The notes: generated by a model from the sequence alone, not told the origin. 64,000 nucleotides of DNA from Bryopsis sp. KO-2023 (GCA_030272585.1 BSYQ01000006.1:3559001-3623000), one strand, 5' to 3'. Positions 23,201 through 36,605 are shown, numbered from the stretch's first letter. A program made the numbers and translations.

Positions 23201-26200
23201 GCTCTCTGTCTGACAAAAAAAAGAAGATGATGAGAAAAAAGGCAGGGTTCAAAAACATGTTAAAATAACACTAATAATTGAATTTTCCACTGGAACGGTG
23301 GGTATGGTAAATGAAGTGACTTATTTTTCGGGGTTTTTTTTAAGATAAATTTATGTTTTTTTGTGGTGTTGTGCTTGAAAACAGTTTTAGCGATGAGTAC
23401 ACTGATGATGATGATGAAAGCTGGAAAGTCAGAAGAGCTGCTGCTCATTGTCTTTCAGCGATTTTCATCAATAATCCTGACCAGATATCGGTACTCTATC
23501 CAAAGGTACGAAAACGAAGGTGATAGATAGTTGATACTTTTTTCTTTTTGGGCAAGAATATCACTTCATTGGCTCAGATGACTACAGCTCAAGCATCGGG
23601 AGAAGCGAAATGTGCATGTAATTTTATTTTATTTTATTTTGTAATTTCATATATACTTATACTTATACATATATATATATATATATTTTTTAATATATAT
23701 TTTTTAACTCTTGTGAGAATATCGAATGGTGCCAGGTGGCAGTCTTGTTTTCGAAAAGAGTGTTTATTCTGTAGGGTCATGAAGGGGAAAAAAAAACAAA
23801 CACAAATGCCCCTCATCAAACGTTTTCTTTCTTTCTTTTTTATCTTGTAGGCGGCACCTGACCTCTTGAAACGATTTGCTGAGAGAGAGGAAAACGTCAG
23901 AGTGGATGTATTCAATGCATACGTGGATCTCTTGAGGCAAGTCAGTCGAGTTTCCAAGCATCTGGGGGAGGAGCACCAACAGCGGTAGGAGCAAATGCAA
24001 CATTGTGACGTTTCTTGTCGGATGAATCAATTTCTAACATATTAGATATGGTCTTCAACATATTACAAGAATGCTGTTAATGATGCCAGGAAAAAATAAA
24101 TTTCGATGTTCAATTTGATATTTTGTATGAAACAAATACAATGATTTTGAAAAAAAAATCACTGTACCACGAAGAAAATCTGTTTGTGTGAAACTCATAG
24201 GATTTTGGGAGGCGACATGGACTTGTTGATGAAAGCCCTTTCGAAGCAATTGAAGGAAAAATCCATGAAAATTCGCATAGGAGCCTTTGTGGTGCTAAGG
24301 GAGCTCGCCCATGTCATGCCAAAATCTCTTTCCAAGTATATCAGTTTGTTCGTGGATGGCATCAAGAGAGCTTTTACTGTGAGAGAAAGAAGGCACTGTT
24401 GGGTCGAATTTCGATAACATTTTTTTTTTAAATATGGGGAAACAATAAAGTGGGGTGATTTTCGAGTGTGGAGGAAAACGATGATATTTCCCAGTATTTG
24501 ACCATTTTTTTCTTCAGTGCAATTGATTTTGTTGGAGCCTGAAGATCACTTTTGAAAACCTCTTTTTTTTCTAGTGTTAGTTCTGACCCGTCTGGTTTGT
24601 TTTTCAATTCCTTTTCTTTCGTTTTATCTCGAGAAATTTGACTGAAAGACTTTTATCGGTTGGGTTTTTCTTTGCACAGGACAAATCCAGTCAATCAGAT
24701 CTCAAGATCGAAGCTCTATCTTTCTTGAAAATGGCGATGTGCGAAAGCGAGCCAGCCACTTTTCAGGCTCATCTCCCAGATCTCTCTGAACCCGTTTTCG
24801 CTAGCGTTCAGGAGAGATACTACAAGGTATTTCATTTTTTTTTTAATTATTATTAGTTTTTTTTAAAGACATCGTCATCCAAGGCAATATGTCAAAGTGA
24901 CTCTTGCTATGAGACGGAGGTTATGCTCTAAAAATATTTAAGATTTTACCCTGGACTCTCTGTGAGGGGATCAGGGTGCCCAACACAACAAGATCGTAAA
25001 TACACTATCCTCAAGAGGACTGCTTGAAAAAAGTTCAACATGAACCTCATCATTATCTTTTTTGACCAACGCCAAGAAAAGGGGTTACTTTATCCTTCAT
25101 CGATGAGGTCGAGTATTCACAATTTCATTGGACCTTTAATTGTAGAACGGTTTCATAGAATCTTGGAAAGGAGTCTTTCGAGACTGCATCTCCAGTTGGT
25201 CGTGCTTGCAATTTTGAATGGATGGTACATGGTTGGGCTTCTTAAGCTAGCTTTTGGTTTGCTGAATCTCCTTTTTTTTTTTCCTTTTGGCTTGGGGGGT
25301 GTAGGTGACAGCGGAGGCACTGCGAGTGTGCAGGGAAATGGTGAGAATAATTCGACCAGAAGTGGGAGGACCCATCCCTGATGACCTGAAACCGATGGTG
25401 GTCGCTCTGTTCGATGCCACTATGGCGAGACTCGGAGCTCAAGATCAAGATCAGGAAGTGAAAGAGTGTGCCATCAAGTGTGTGGCAGTGGCTGTCAAGC
25501 AGCTGGGCGATATCCTCCCAGAAAAGGTGAGTCTGGCCAAGAACCTCGCCCCTAAAACGAAACAAAGGTCTACCTCCAGTCTTGTACATGATGCCGTCTT
25601 GAATCAATTTTCGAACACACTGGCAATGGGGTATCAAGACTGCTGCTCATGAGCCATATGTGTGGAGTGCCGGGGGAGCCGACAGTTGAAATTCAGCGAA
25701 GGTGTGGATTTGAAAGCATTTTTTGCTCCGTTCAGGTCCAGGCGATTCTCCAGATCTTGTTGGAACGTGCGAGGAGCGAAACCACTCGGTTAACCACAGT
25801 CAAAGCCCTCAATACGATCGCCAAATCCGAATTAGACATCGACCTCTCCCCCATTCTGGAGCCCTCAGTCGTCCAACTCACGGATTTCCTGAGGAAAGCA
25901 AACATGGTGCTGCGACAAGCATCCTTGGCAGCTCTGGGATCCCTGAGTGCCAGACTGGGCCACAAGCTGAGTTCGGAAGTCATTCAAAGAATGATCACGG
26001 AGGCTTCGGTGCTGATCGACGACAAGGATTTGCATCTGACAGCCCAGAGCTTGACCTTGTTGAAAACTTTGCTGGACGTTCAGCCAGGGTGCGCGTCCGA
26101 GGTGGCAGACAAAGGGATCCCACGGGCAATGGCGCTCGTCAACAGCACCTTGCTTCAAGGGGGGGCACTGGAGGCTCTGAGAGGATTTTATGCCGTGGTG

Positions 26201-28700
26201 GCAAAAAGTAACACCCCCAGTGGTTCTTTCACCGTACTGTTCGCAGCGTTGATGGAGGAGGGGTCGTCCGGAGGCAAAGTACAGCAGCTGAGCGTGGCTC
26301 AATGCATAGCATCGTTGTGCTGTGATGGGCAGCCCCAAGAATTGCCTGGCACCGTGGCTAAATTGATGGAAGCATCGGAGCATGATGCTGGTAAGACAAC
26401 TGTCTTACCAAGGGTTCTTATCAAGATTTTTTTCAATGCATCGAATGAATTCGATGGTGAAAGATACAGTCCTCGGATAACCTGCCTTTGAAAACCTACC
26501 ATGTCGAAAATTATGAAGTGCTTGATTGGTGGTTTATTTGGTTTGGGTGGAATGTTTGCTTTTTGCAAGGTGCGAAGAGGCTGGTTCTATTTGTGTTGGG
26601 GGAGCTCGGCCGAAGAACAGATTTGAGTCAGTATGGGGACATCGAGTCCTTGCTGGCGGCGTCCATGACTGACAAAACGGAAGACATCAAGGCGGCTGGA
26701 TCGTTTGCATTGGGGGCCATCACTGTGGGGAATCTCGAGAAGTATTTGCCCAGTTTATTGCAAAAAATCAAGGAGGACCAATCGAATCCCAAGCGGCTCT
26801 ATTTGCTGTTGCAAGCATTGAACGAAGTGATCAGAAGCATGGAAAGAATGCCAGGCGCTGTGTTTTCTCAGGGTAAGGGAAAATATCGATGGACAAGGAT
26901 TGGGTGTGAACGTCAGTTTCCACAAGACTCCTCCTATACAAAATCTGTTTTAATTTTTGATGGTAGAGCCCTTTCGTGTGTATATATATTCCTATTAAAC
27001 TCTCCTGGTGAGCACGCCAACTGATTATTCTTTCATAATTTTTGTTTTTTTTTGCATACGAATCATTTTTCCAGGGCTGGGAACCCCTATGCAGTCTGTT
27101 CGCTTCGAAAATAAGTGTGCATATGCTTTGGTGTTTGTTTTTTTTTTGTCGAAGGGGACCATGATTCCATTGTGGAGATCCTGTTGATGTGCAGTGAGTC
27201 CGAGGAGGAATGCCGAAACGTGGTGGCCGAATGTCTGGGCCACATGGCCCTCATCCACCCACTCACCGTTTTCAACGTCCTTTCCGAGAGAATCACCTCC
27301 GAATCCCCCAACATGCGTTACACCGTCATTACCTCAGTCAAATACACGATCCTCGACAAGGAATCTCCGGTGGACCCCGTTTTGCACTCGGTTCTGCCGA
27401 CTTATTTGGGTTTGATAGAGGATGAGGACAGGCACGTGCGGAAAGCTGCCGTCCAGGTGCTTTGCTCCGTCTTGACGCACAAGGTGCCTTTGATCGAGGA
27501 GCATCTTTCCGATGTGTTACCTATGCTGTACAAGCAAACGGTGAAGAGAAAGGATTTGATACGAGTGATGGATCTCGGGCCGTTCAAATTGGCGGTGAGT
27601 GGGGTTTTCCACACCTGCTGGAGGTGGTGGTGGTTTGAGAGAGCAAGATCCATATGCGAATCTTACCAAAATTTTCGTTCACAGATTCATGTCCGTATGC
27701 AGTGGTTTGTCTTTTGGAATGATTTCTACATGGTTGAGTCGACACCACAGAATCCAGGCGTTGGTTTATCAACTGCCTCTCGACATTATTTTGATTTTTT
27801 TTTTTACACGTTTTATTAAATGTAAATTGAATTTACCCAAGGTTTGATAAATTGCCACAGGTGGACGATGGTTTGGAGCTCAGGAAAGCCGCTTTTGAGT
27901 GCATGGATCTGTTGCTTGACGCTTGTCCGAAACAGCTGGACACTGCCCAATTCACAGTGCGTCTTTTGGATGGATTGGCGGACGACAGCGATATCAAGCT
28001 TTTGTGCCATCCGATGCTGTCGAAACTCTGTGGGATGGCGGAGACGGAGGTCCTCGTGAGTTTGGATAAATTCGTGGAGCCCCTGCAGAAAACCCTCACG
28101 ACTGACCTGAAAAAGGATGCCGTGAAACAGGAGGTGGGTTGAATCACGAATCTTTCTGGTGGAGATTCGTCGGCTGATGGGCTGACATGGCCCCAAAACC
28201 AGTGAATGGACTCACAAGGGAGACTGAAATTTAAAAAAAAAATAAATTAGACTCGAAAAAACAAAGATAGCTGGGATTATTAGAGTCAAAATCGGGCTTT
28301 TATGCTGGATGTAAATACATAAAAAAAGAGGTCAAAAACTGAGTTGTTTCTGAACTTCGTTTTGTCACCTGAATCCCTTTCTCTTGACTCTTTTTTGTGT
28401 GTTTGTGTGTGTTTTTCCCCCTTTCAATTTTCACAGAAGGATCGCCATGAGGATATGGTCCGTAGCTGTCTACGATGTGTCATTGCATTGAGTCAACTCC
28501 CCACAGCCCAATCCAGCACCACTTTCAAACGATTCATGGACACCATCGTTCAGAAAGGCGAAATGAAAGCGAGGTTCATCGAGCTCGAAAAAGAGAAAGC
28601 CGAACTCGAAGGCAATACCACCGGGGAAATGGGACGACTGGTCGGAGGCTTGCTGCTCAACCTGAATCGATCGGGGTCCCTCGGAATGGCTTACTCATGA
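20259..28700 (+). CDS. CAND1: CAND1, cullin-associated NEDD8-dissociated protein
   Basis: CAND1 is a cytosolic and nuclear HEAT-repeat protein that binds unneddylated cullin-RBX1 and exchanges F-box adaptor modules of SCF ligases. Sixteen exons: 20259-20294, 20925-21094, 21383-21602, 22036-22198, 22448-22577, 22874-23152, 23385-23505, 23851-23984, 24201-24378, 24680-24826, 25305-25526, 25736-26390, 26570-26872, 27155-27594, 27861-28133, 28437-28700. Every junction is GT-AG and in phase; the total is 1244 codons plus stop, close to the roughly 1230 of animal and plant CAND1. Recognisable stretches include the N-terminal block [28 protein letters not shown], an acidic loop (exons 6-7, about residues 315-350) followed by [10 protein letters not shown], and [13 protein letters not shown]. 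The start fits because the short first exon ends in phase with exon 2. The C-terminal about 40 residues are Glu/Lys- then Gly-rich and diverge from animal proteins. Confidence 0.95.
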
Positions 28701-29570
28701 TTGCATGCATGACTAATACCATATGACTAATGGAGAAAAACGGGATCATTTTTGGTGTTGAAAGGAAAAAACAAGGAGGGGGGGGGGGGAAAGAGTTGGT
28801 TGTTGTTTTCCTCTCTTTCACTTTTTGTCTCGTTGGATTGATTTTTGAGCCTTGGCGAGTTTTGGGTTTTGGTTTTTAAAATGGGGAATAGGGAGATAAA
28901 AACGAAGGAAAAGGTGATTCCAGGTTCACATGCAGGTTGTGGAGATCGGGGGGCGAAATCATCCACACAACTTTTCGCCCAAGTTATATTTTCCCCCTGT
29001 ATTTTTAAACGATCGAGGCGTATAAACACTGGATAAAAAAAACGAGGGGCGGCAAAAGAAAGATGGTCGGTTTTTTGGGGGGGGAAAGGGCAAGATATAT
29101 TTTTCCATATGTAACAATTTTCCAACACCGACTTTTCAGGTGGCTTTTCTTTTTTTTCGGTATTTCTTTTTTTTGGGGAGGGAATTGGAAGATTGTTTTC
29201 GGCAATCTCATTTTTGAATGGTTCGCAAACAAAATCAATACTTCATGAGTCGTGCGGATCGCTGTCCAAAATTTCTCAATATAGGTATATGTGGGGGGTT
29301 CACATTCCTCAAAGGGTCGAATCGAATCTCCCCACTGACAATTGCTCAGTGCAATATTGTCACGTGATCATATGCTTTCATTTCATTGGATTTTTCTTCC
29401 CAATCAATCAATCAATTACAGCAAAAAGAGGCCATCACCCCTCATAATGCCAGAGTAATACAAGGTAAGGGATTTTTCTTCCCCCACACCCTCTTTCGTT
29501 CTCTGCCTCGTACAGTCACTGAGTGAAAGTGCCCCCAGCCAACGATCCAAAACGTTGGAACGTGAGCTGG
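28701..29570. other. CAND1 3' region and promoter of next gene
   Basis: No gene is supported. The left half should carry the CAND1 3' UTR. It includes a run of G at about 28780-28789 and several GA/GT-rich stretches. The right part precedes the alpha/beta hydrolase gene and has no clear TATA box. Confidence 0.5.
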
Positions 29571-32017
29571 ATGCCCAGCGCAGCGTTCATTCGAGGATGT
29601 CCGACTCGACCGAAACAGAATCCTCCATCCTTCGTTTCACCCCCTGTTTTTGCGAGTGAGGTTCGGAGAAGCAGATTTCCTAGAATCCCGACTGCATTCA
29701 CCGCCGCCACCATGATCGTGGAACAGGATACAGAATTGCCCATCGACAAGAACAAAGCCGTATCGGTCACCGTCGTCAGCCCTTCATCGAATGGCCCGCA
29801 AGCGATGGACACGGGTATCTCTTCTTTCTTTTTTCCCCTTTGTCAGTGCGACTTGGCATGTTCTTGGGATTTCGCGTTGAATCGCATGTCATGCGTTTGT
29901 CAGGATTATTGTTATTATTATCAAGAGTGATTCTCAGGTCTGCATGATAGAATTCCAACGAATTCCCCCCCCCCCCCAACCTACTAGGCATATATTTTCA
30001 AAAAAATTGTTACAAAAATTTGGGATTTGTGTCATTACCCAGGGAGTGATGAAGGCCAAGTACATTCTCAAAACAGAAAACCAAGCTCAGCTTTGGATTC
30101 CTAATTTTTCCATTTTGCAGTTTGACAAAAAAGGAAAGCAACAAAAAGAAATTCACATGCTCTTTTTTGTAAATATCCAAAAGAAGTTCAAAGTTTCATA
30201 TTTTCTCCTGAGTGTGTTTGCTTGTTTTGTTTTTTTTTCCCTTGTATGGTTTTCCCAGTCGGTGTGATTCTTGCACATGGAGCTGGAGGAAACAAGGATT
30301 CTGGCCATCTGCCATCAATCGCACACTGTTTAGGTGAAGCTGGATTTCCCTCGATCAGATTTACATGCAAACCTCCCAACATGAAGACCAGAATTAAGTA
30401 CTTCAAGGTAAGCTAATACATAACTCTAGGAATAACCCGGTTGTACTAAGCGAAGAAAGGTGAGTGAATACTTATTTCTTTCTTTATTTTTTTATTTGTT
30501 TGTTTACTAATTATTATTATTTTGTTATATTGTTATAATTTTATTTTTTAATAATTTATAGATTTTTGTTTATAATTATTTTTTTTTGGGGGGGGGGCAA
30601 ATGCCGTACCAGTTCCAGGTGGTCCTTGCAATGAGCTTCCAGCAAGGAAATTCACCTTATTGCGATAAGCCAATATGGGGATACAGGTTTAAATTCCTCA
30701 CTGTTTTCTCTTGGGTTTTTCCCAGCACATGGATTCAGAGGACGAAACAGTGTCGTAATATTTGTGAAAAACAACAACAATTGAATTTACAGCTGTAGGC
30801 ATTGATGTAACGCAGGCCGTTTTGTCTGAAGCACCAAGATTGCCACACTTGCAAAACGTATCAGCATGGATTTTCTGTGGTCATTCAATGGTAAGTACAT
30901 CATACAGCAATGAATGATATTGGGATATGTCTGTCATTCTGCCCACACCTGTGTTCCCTCTTTCAACCTTTGTAGTCCATCGGGTGTTTTTCATCTGGCT
31001 GAATTTGAAAAAAAAACATATATTGAAACTCCAAGTTGATCAGAGGGTGGATATCTCTTCGACAGGGAGGTCGCGTCGCTTGTGCTGTTGCTGACGAAGG
31101 GTGTGGTTCGGTGCTTGGATGCATCTTGTCATCTTACCCACTGCATCCACCAGGGAAGCATGTGAGTTCTCCCCTCAATTTCCCTCTTTCCTCTCAACAT
31201 TACCTTCGCGTAATTCTATTAGATTCTTTCGATTCTGATATATGTATACAACATATCTGAATCTGGAGCACTGCGTATATATTTACACGATTTATTCGTG
31301 GATGGTCAGGAAAAAAATCGTCCATCGTAGCTTCATCAGGATTTATTGTTGTTTGGATTCGTTATCGTGGTGCACTGCAAGATTGATTGGTCCTGTTCAA
31401 GTTTCAGTCGGTCTTGTCTTTTCAGGAGGATCTCCGCGATCACCCCCTTTGTGACATAAAACTGCCTCTGTTGTTTCTGAGGGGCACCAGGGATCCGTTC
31501 TGCACAGCTGAGCCATGGGAGGATGTTACCCAAAGAATGTCAAGTTCTAAGCTCAAGGTGGAAAAAATAGGGCTGGCAGCTGAGACGTTGTTTGTATGCT
31601 GGCTTGGTTGATTGGTTGATTGTACATGTGCGGTTGTTTGATTGATCTTTTTTCTGGTGAGCCCTTTGAAAGGAATAATCTGATTGTTGGATGTTGCAGA
31701 TTCACACCTTGGAAACTGGTGATCATTCACTGAAGGTAAAAGGGGGAAAAGTGAAGAACAAAGAGGTGATGGATGATCTGTGCAGGGAGGTCGTTTCGTT
31801 TGCAACTGAGATATCTGCGACTTGCTCACCCGAATGTGGGGATCCACAGCAAACTACCAGTGGCAGCATGTCAGAGGAAATGGAGATGGATGGAGCTGAA
31901 ATGGAGACTGGACCCCCCAAACGAATGGTGAAAAGGAAAGCTGTTGGTGTTGGGGAGAATGGGGATAAAAACGAAATCAGGAAAACAAGGAAGAGGAGAA
32001 TTAGACGGAATCAATAA
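29571..32017 (+). CDS. KANL3/TEX30-type alpha/beta hydrolase
   Basis: Exons seen: 29571-29814, 30259-30407, 30793-30890, 31066-31161, 31426-31557, 31700-32017. The product has the alpha/beta-hydrolase features of the KANL3/TEX30 family: an oxyanion-side HGAGG motif at the start of exon 2 (LAHGAGGNKD), a nucleophile elbow GHSMGG split by intron 3 exactly between Met and Gly, an acid residue in GTRDPF, and a His in GDHSLK. The substrate is unknown; KANL3 in animals is a chromatin-complex subunit. The C-terminus is a highly basic Lys/Arg tail (nuclear-signal-like), preceded by an acidic Glu/Met stretch. An alternative ATG lies at 29712. Oddity: exon 2 ends in phase 0 but exon 3 needs one base before its first codon, so a small exon of 3n+1 bases within 30408-30792, or a sequence error, is implied. 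Confidence 0.8.
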
Positions 32018-32477
32018 TGGCTTTTTTTTATCAAACTGGAGGATGAGTGTATTGATGAGTGTATTGTATAGATATTGCTGAGGTGGTGGTTGGCTCAGCT
32101 TTTGAAGATTGCTGGGAGAATGCATGTTTGACAATTCACTGGGAACTCATCCCAAACCTCTGGAGTGGTTTCTTTGTGAAATTCCATCTTGGAGATGCTG
32201 CACTTATTATCATAGAGCCCATCCCAAGCTCTCCTCCCTCCCCAATATACACGAGTTTTTTGCTTGTATGCTTGCTTGTATATGAATAACCAGAATCCAT
32301 AGAAAACACATGCAGCAACTCGAACATTCCGCACATATCTCTAATGACATCTTTAAACATCTCATATAAAACACGTGAAATACACCAAAAAACCATCAAC
32401 TTTCCCCACCCTTGAGATATCTAGGGTCTAGAACCAACTATTGGAAATCCTAAGCAGAATGAACCCACTGGTCAACG
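32018..32477. other. convergent 3' ends
   Basis: This 460-base stretch lies between the stop codons of two convergent genes, the hydrolase (plus) and the bromodomain gene (minus). It should contain both 3' UTRs, possibly overlapping. I see no other feature. Confidence 0.6.
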
Positions 32478-35195
32478 TCACTCCACCACACCAGTTTTCC
32501 GCTTGGATCCTACTTGCGCACATGCAGGTCCAAAATCACTCCCCAGCCAGAACTCCCCTAACTTTTGCAATTCCTGTGGAACAGGCCTGGGCTTTTGGAG
32601 ATGCTCTTCGTAGACATCCTCGCAAATGATTCGAGCATTCTCGGGGTGCACCTCCAGCTTCTCTTCAGCTTCCTTGGCAGCGACTTTTTCCGCTTGTCGG
32701 CATATCACCATTTCCAGGATTTCACGGGCTTCTTGAAGGCTTCTTGCAGCATTCTAGAAACAGCAAGCAGACAAGATTGAGTGACAAAAAAAAAGGAAAC
32801 GATCCTCTTTTACGAACATTTTGGGGGTTTAGGAGGGTGTTGGGAGTGAATGGTTGTGTGAAAAAAACATTTGGGCATTTTTTGAACAGTGGTTCCTCTA
32901 GGATTCTGACGGCAATCTCAAATCAGAGGAAAACGGAGCTCCACACAGCCCTCCCTCACCTTAGCAACCTCCACCGCCCCCGCCACCTTTTCCTTCTGTT
33001 TTCCGGCCGTGGTCAAGAGTTTGTTCAGGTCGACAAGCTTGGCTTGTTTCGCTTTGTATCCATCCACAAGCTTTTTCCCTTCCTTGGCCCTCCTTGTCTG
33101 GATCTGCCCCAACTCTCTCCTCGCGTTTTCCACTTCCTCCACGATCGCAGCTATGTTGGCATCCAAAACAGGGTCAGAAACATTCCCTTCCTCTTTGGGT
33201 GTTTCACCTCCCCCCACCTCCTTCACTTTCCGCATTTTGGTGGATCTCTGCGACGGGCCACCCCGCGATTGCACAGGTACAAGACTGGCAGCTTCCTCAG
33301 AAACTCCCACATCGGCTCGCATCCCCCCTGGCGAACCCAACCCGGCTTGATTCATCATGGGGACACCCCCTGCCCCCACCCCTCCCCCCACACTTGCCCT
33401 CAGCTGAGACAAATCCTGTTGCAACCCGCCCAACTGCCACCATTTCCGAACCTCGGCGAAGATACGATTGCACGTCTGCGAAAACCTACGGTGATTCTTG
33501 TTCGCCACCAGAATGGACTTCAAAGCAAATGCAACATCCCGCAGCACATCCTTCGTGGATTTGTACTTGACCATCCCCCAACCCTTGTCCAAACCAGGTA
33601 ACAAATACTCGCTGACTTTTTCCAGGGTGATGCACGTCTCTGGCCTGGGAGCTTGTGCCAACAGAAGGGCATCCTCGCTCTGCATGATGTGCTCCAACAC
33701 AATCAGGCACCTATGCAGAGGATGACTCTGTTTCAACAACGAAGCCAGCTGCTCCTCAGGTTCGTTCAATTTCCCCGCACCCAGCCGAACCTTGAATCCG
33801 TCCGCCCTGTCGCCTTGATCCACACGCACACCCGCCTCCCCCCCGCGTGCATGCATGTCCGAAATCTTCCTCGGAGCCAACATTTCACCGGAACTCTCCC
33901 CTCCCCCTGAATCCTCATCATAATTGACCCTCTGCGTTCGTCTGGTCGTTGTGTAAGTCACTGCTTCCTCCTGAGGGGGGCCAGTAGCACTCCTCTTAAC
34001 TCCACCAACTCTGACGGAGCGTCTTTGCGAGGACCGACCCCGGCCCGCCTTGCTGCCACCACCACCGCCGCCAACCCCAGAGGATTTCACGGTGAATGTT
34101 ATGTTCTGTGCGTCGGCATCCTCCGTTGCAACAGTCGGTGGGGGATTTGCATGCGTCCTGGATCTCCCTCGCACAGCTTGACCTCTGCCAGATTTCTGTT
34201 GACTTCTTGATACAGAGGCATGTGGCTGGACCTGGGCTGGTTGGGGCGGTAGTTTCGACTTTTTCCATTCCTTCGAAAACGTGTTGGAAAGTTGCACTGA
34301 TGCATTGAAGACATCGCTGCCGGGCTGATTGAACTTTTGGCAGTTGTCCCAGACCTGGTCAGACATATCAACAGTTAGAGAAACACACTGTAAAGCTAAC
34401 GTAGCAGCCAAAATTGTGAATGTGACTTCTTTTCTTTTTTTTTTTTTTTTGGGGGGGGGGGCTCCCCCCCACGCCAGGATGGATTATTCTATAGATCCAA
34501 GTCCTTGTTTATCATTGCATCAGCTGAAACGCGCGCGACAAGGGAAGGGGAAATATACTAAGTGTGACATATCACACGAGCTTCAGAAAACCCCTGGGCG
34601 ACTTTTTTTTGTCAACGCTATGCGTTGGTCGATTCCGGCGTGTGTTTGCGTCACGAACAAACTGCTCCTCACCAGTTGGACGTCCCTCAGAGTCTCGACA
34701 TGTGACGTATAGTCGTCATTGCCAAGTTTCTCAAGAATCGTTCCAAGGTCCATCGGCTCCTGCATTAACACCCAAGCGTCTCAACACCATGCGCAAATCC
34801 CACGAGCTTTCCTTTCCTTTGTTCGATTGCTCGGCTTTATTTTTTCTGTCGCTTCTGGACGGGAGTTGTGGCGGTGCCACACAACATGTGCAGTTTCTCT
34901 TGCAGGGTTACCTTGATGATGTGGGGGTAATCAGGAATCCCCAGCGCTTCGGGGTCCACAGGTTTGTTGAAGAACGTCTGAGCCAACCTGTTCCTCATCA
35001 CTTGTTTCAGCACCTGGACGGTATGCAAACGCAGGATTTATTTTGACCCAGGCAAAGGAGCCACAGTAAAGAAACACGTTACTAATAGGTCGTCGGCCTC
35101 ATAAAAAAACGCGCGCCACCCAAGGTATTCGGTGTATAAAAAATTGGAACGCGCGGACCCACCCTGACAGCTTTTCGCTTCGTCGCACTATCCAT
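32478..35195 (-). CDS. BET/GTE-type bromodomain protein
   Basis: Five exons: 35195-35163, 35013-34912, 34759-34673, 34354-32960, 32753-32478, all in phase 0, giving 630 aa. The first bromodomain (about residues 12-105) is spread over exons 1-4: a PVDPEALGIPDYPHIIK segment, then EPMDLGTILEKL, then DVQL joined to VWDNCQKFNQPGSDVF, which contains the acetyl-lysine-binding Asn. Bromodomains of this type read acetylated histones. A second, diverged bromodomain-like segment lies at about 270-380. It keeps a Leu-rich helix, a DV...ILVANKNHRR stretch and a terminal KWW, but has no PMDL motif. A coiled coil (about 472-540) rich in Ala, Glu and Lys and a Lys/Glu-rich tail follow. The linker is Gly/Ser/Arg-rich. 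I see no NET domain, which plant GTE proteins usually carry. The 33-nt first exon is short but has an ATG and correct phase. Confidence 0.85.
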
Positions 35196-35856
35196 TTTGT
35201 TTTCCCTGCGACCTTCCGTTTCTGGCAAAATGTTTTTTTTTCCAGCGACGCTACGCTACGTCGAGAGGAGGAGCGCTTTTCTGTTCGAAGTGGAGCAGGG
35301 AAAGAGACGTCGTCCTTTTTTGGCAAAAAAATAACCGCTCTTGATTGACAGCCAAAATGTTCATGGCGAAACATTAAAGGAAGACCACACCCCAATCCGC
35401 GAACGCCAGAAATCGAACAAGCAAGAAACGATCGCTTTCGACCAACAGAATGACGGTTGGAGGAACGGTTGAGGAGTGACTGACAAAGGCTCAGAAAAAA
35501 GTGCACTAAAAATCTTTGGACACCTTCTGTCCAAGAAGTGGATGGAACACCACTCAGTCGTTCTCCCCTTACCAAGCTTTCCCTCTGTATTCAATCGCCT
35601 GTTGAGCATCTGTAAGCTCTAAAAACATGGGGTATATATTGTGTGTTCATAGCAGTAGCATGTTTCATGTCACCTGCTTTTGACTTTCAAAGGATTTCCC
35701 TTCGTTTCCTATCTACCCATATGTGTTTTGATCATAGATAATTAACTAGATTTCTCTTAGTTTTTAATTTCCCTCGACGTCTTGCACAAGAGTCTTGGTG
35801 AGTTGTGACAGTGTTTTATACATTCAATTACATGAAGCCTGGACATCAGTGGAATT
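35196..35856. other. upstream region of bromodomain gene
   Basis: No gene is supported. The part next to the start codon (to about 35600) is richer in CG and should hold the promoter and 5' UTR of the minus-strand bromodomain gene. The rest is AT-rich up to the MITE target site. Confidence 0.5.
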
Positions 35857-36186
35857 CAGAGATAGGACTTTACGGTTACGGTCACCGTACCGGACCGTAA
35901 CCACCGTAACCGGACCGTAACCGGAGTACAAATTTACTCTGACCGTAATTGACCGTAAAATTCCGTAAAATTCCGTAAAAATCCGTAAATTTCCGTAAAA
36001 ATCCGTAAATGACCGTAAATTTCCGTAAATGACCGTAAATTTCCGTAAATGACCGTAAATGACCTTAAATTAGTAAAAATTTACGGTTACGGGACCTTTT
36101 TACGGCCGTATTACGGTGACCGTAACCCGACCGTAACCGGACCGGACCGGAGGCGGACCAAAAAATCGGCCCAAGTCCTATCTCTG
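35857..36186. mobile_element. hAT-like MITE, copy 1 (330 bp)
   Basis: The element is bounded by perfect 14-bp terminal inverted repeats, CAGAGATAGGACTT and AAGTCCTATCTCTG. It is flanked by a perfect 8-bp direct duplication, GTGGAATT, at 35849-35856 and 36187-36194. The 8-bp target duplication and the CA(A/G)NG-like terminus fit the hAT superfamily. The interior has no coding capacity. It consists of variants of CCGTAA and CCGTAAAT, tandem in the middle (about 35940-36065), with CCGGACCG blocks near both ends. It is non-autonomous and would need a transposase from elsewhere. Confidence 0.88.
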
Positions 36187-36434
36187 GTGGAATTGCCAAT
36201 AATTTTGTTCGAATCTCCTTGTGTTGTGTTGAGGCTTTTCTGGACCTAAGTCAGACTAAGTTGAAGATATTAGGGATGTTCACCGATTCAACCCTATCCG
36301 TGTTTCAACGTTATTACGAATCGAACAGCAAGGTTGGGGCGAGTCGGGGGCAGCGTATTCTTTTTGGGCCATTGTACTCCAATTTTTTGCCTGATTTTTT
36401 TGGGAACAAGAGGGCCAAAATGTTTTTTCAAAAG

Positions 36435-36605
36435 TGTTGGGAATTGGATTTCAGAGTAGCCTTAATTTCTGTAGATGTGAACTAAATTAGTTGATGAGAG
36501 GAGAGATCTTGAAGTATAAGTTTGGAAAGTAGGATTGTGTCCGTGAACAATTTTCTGTAAGAAAAACACTTGTTCGAAACAAGGCTAAGGTTTGCGATAT
36601 TAACA
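36435..36605 (+). repeat. 5' LTR of element 1
   Basis: A 171-bp direct repeat of 42480-42650, with TG...CA ends. It is unusually short for a plant Ty3 element. I find no mismatch with the 3' copy. Confidence 0.92.

Noticed and set aside
32744-33601. 285-codon frame on the plus strand
   Set aside because: Antisense to the coding exon of the bromodomain gene, which has supported motifs and phase-consistent exons.
35940-36065. CCGTAA/CCGTAAAT array as telomere or CRISPR
   Set aside because: Units do not match the plant telomere repeat, there are no unique spacers, and the array sits inside a MITE with terminal inverted repeats and target duplication.
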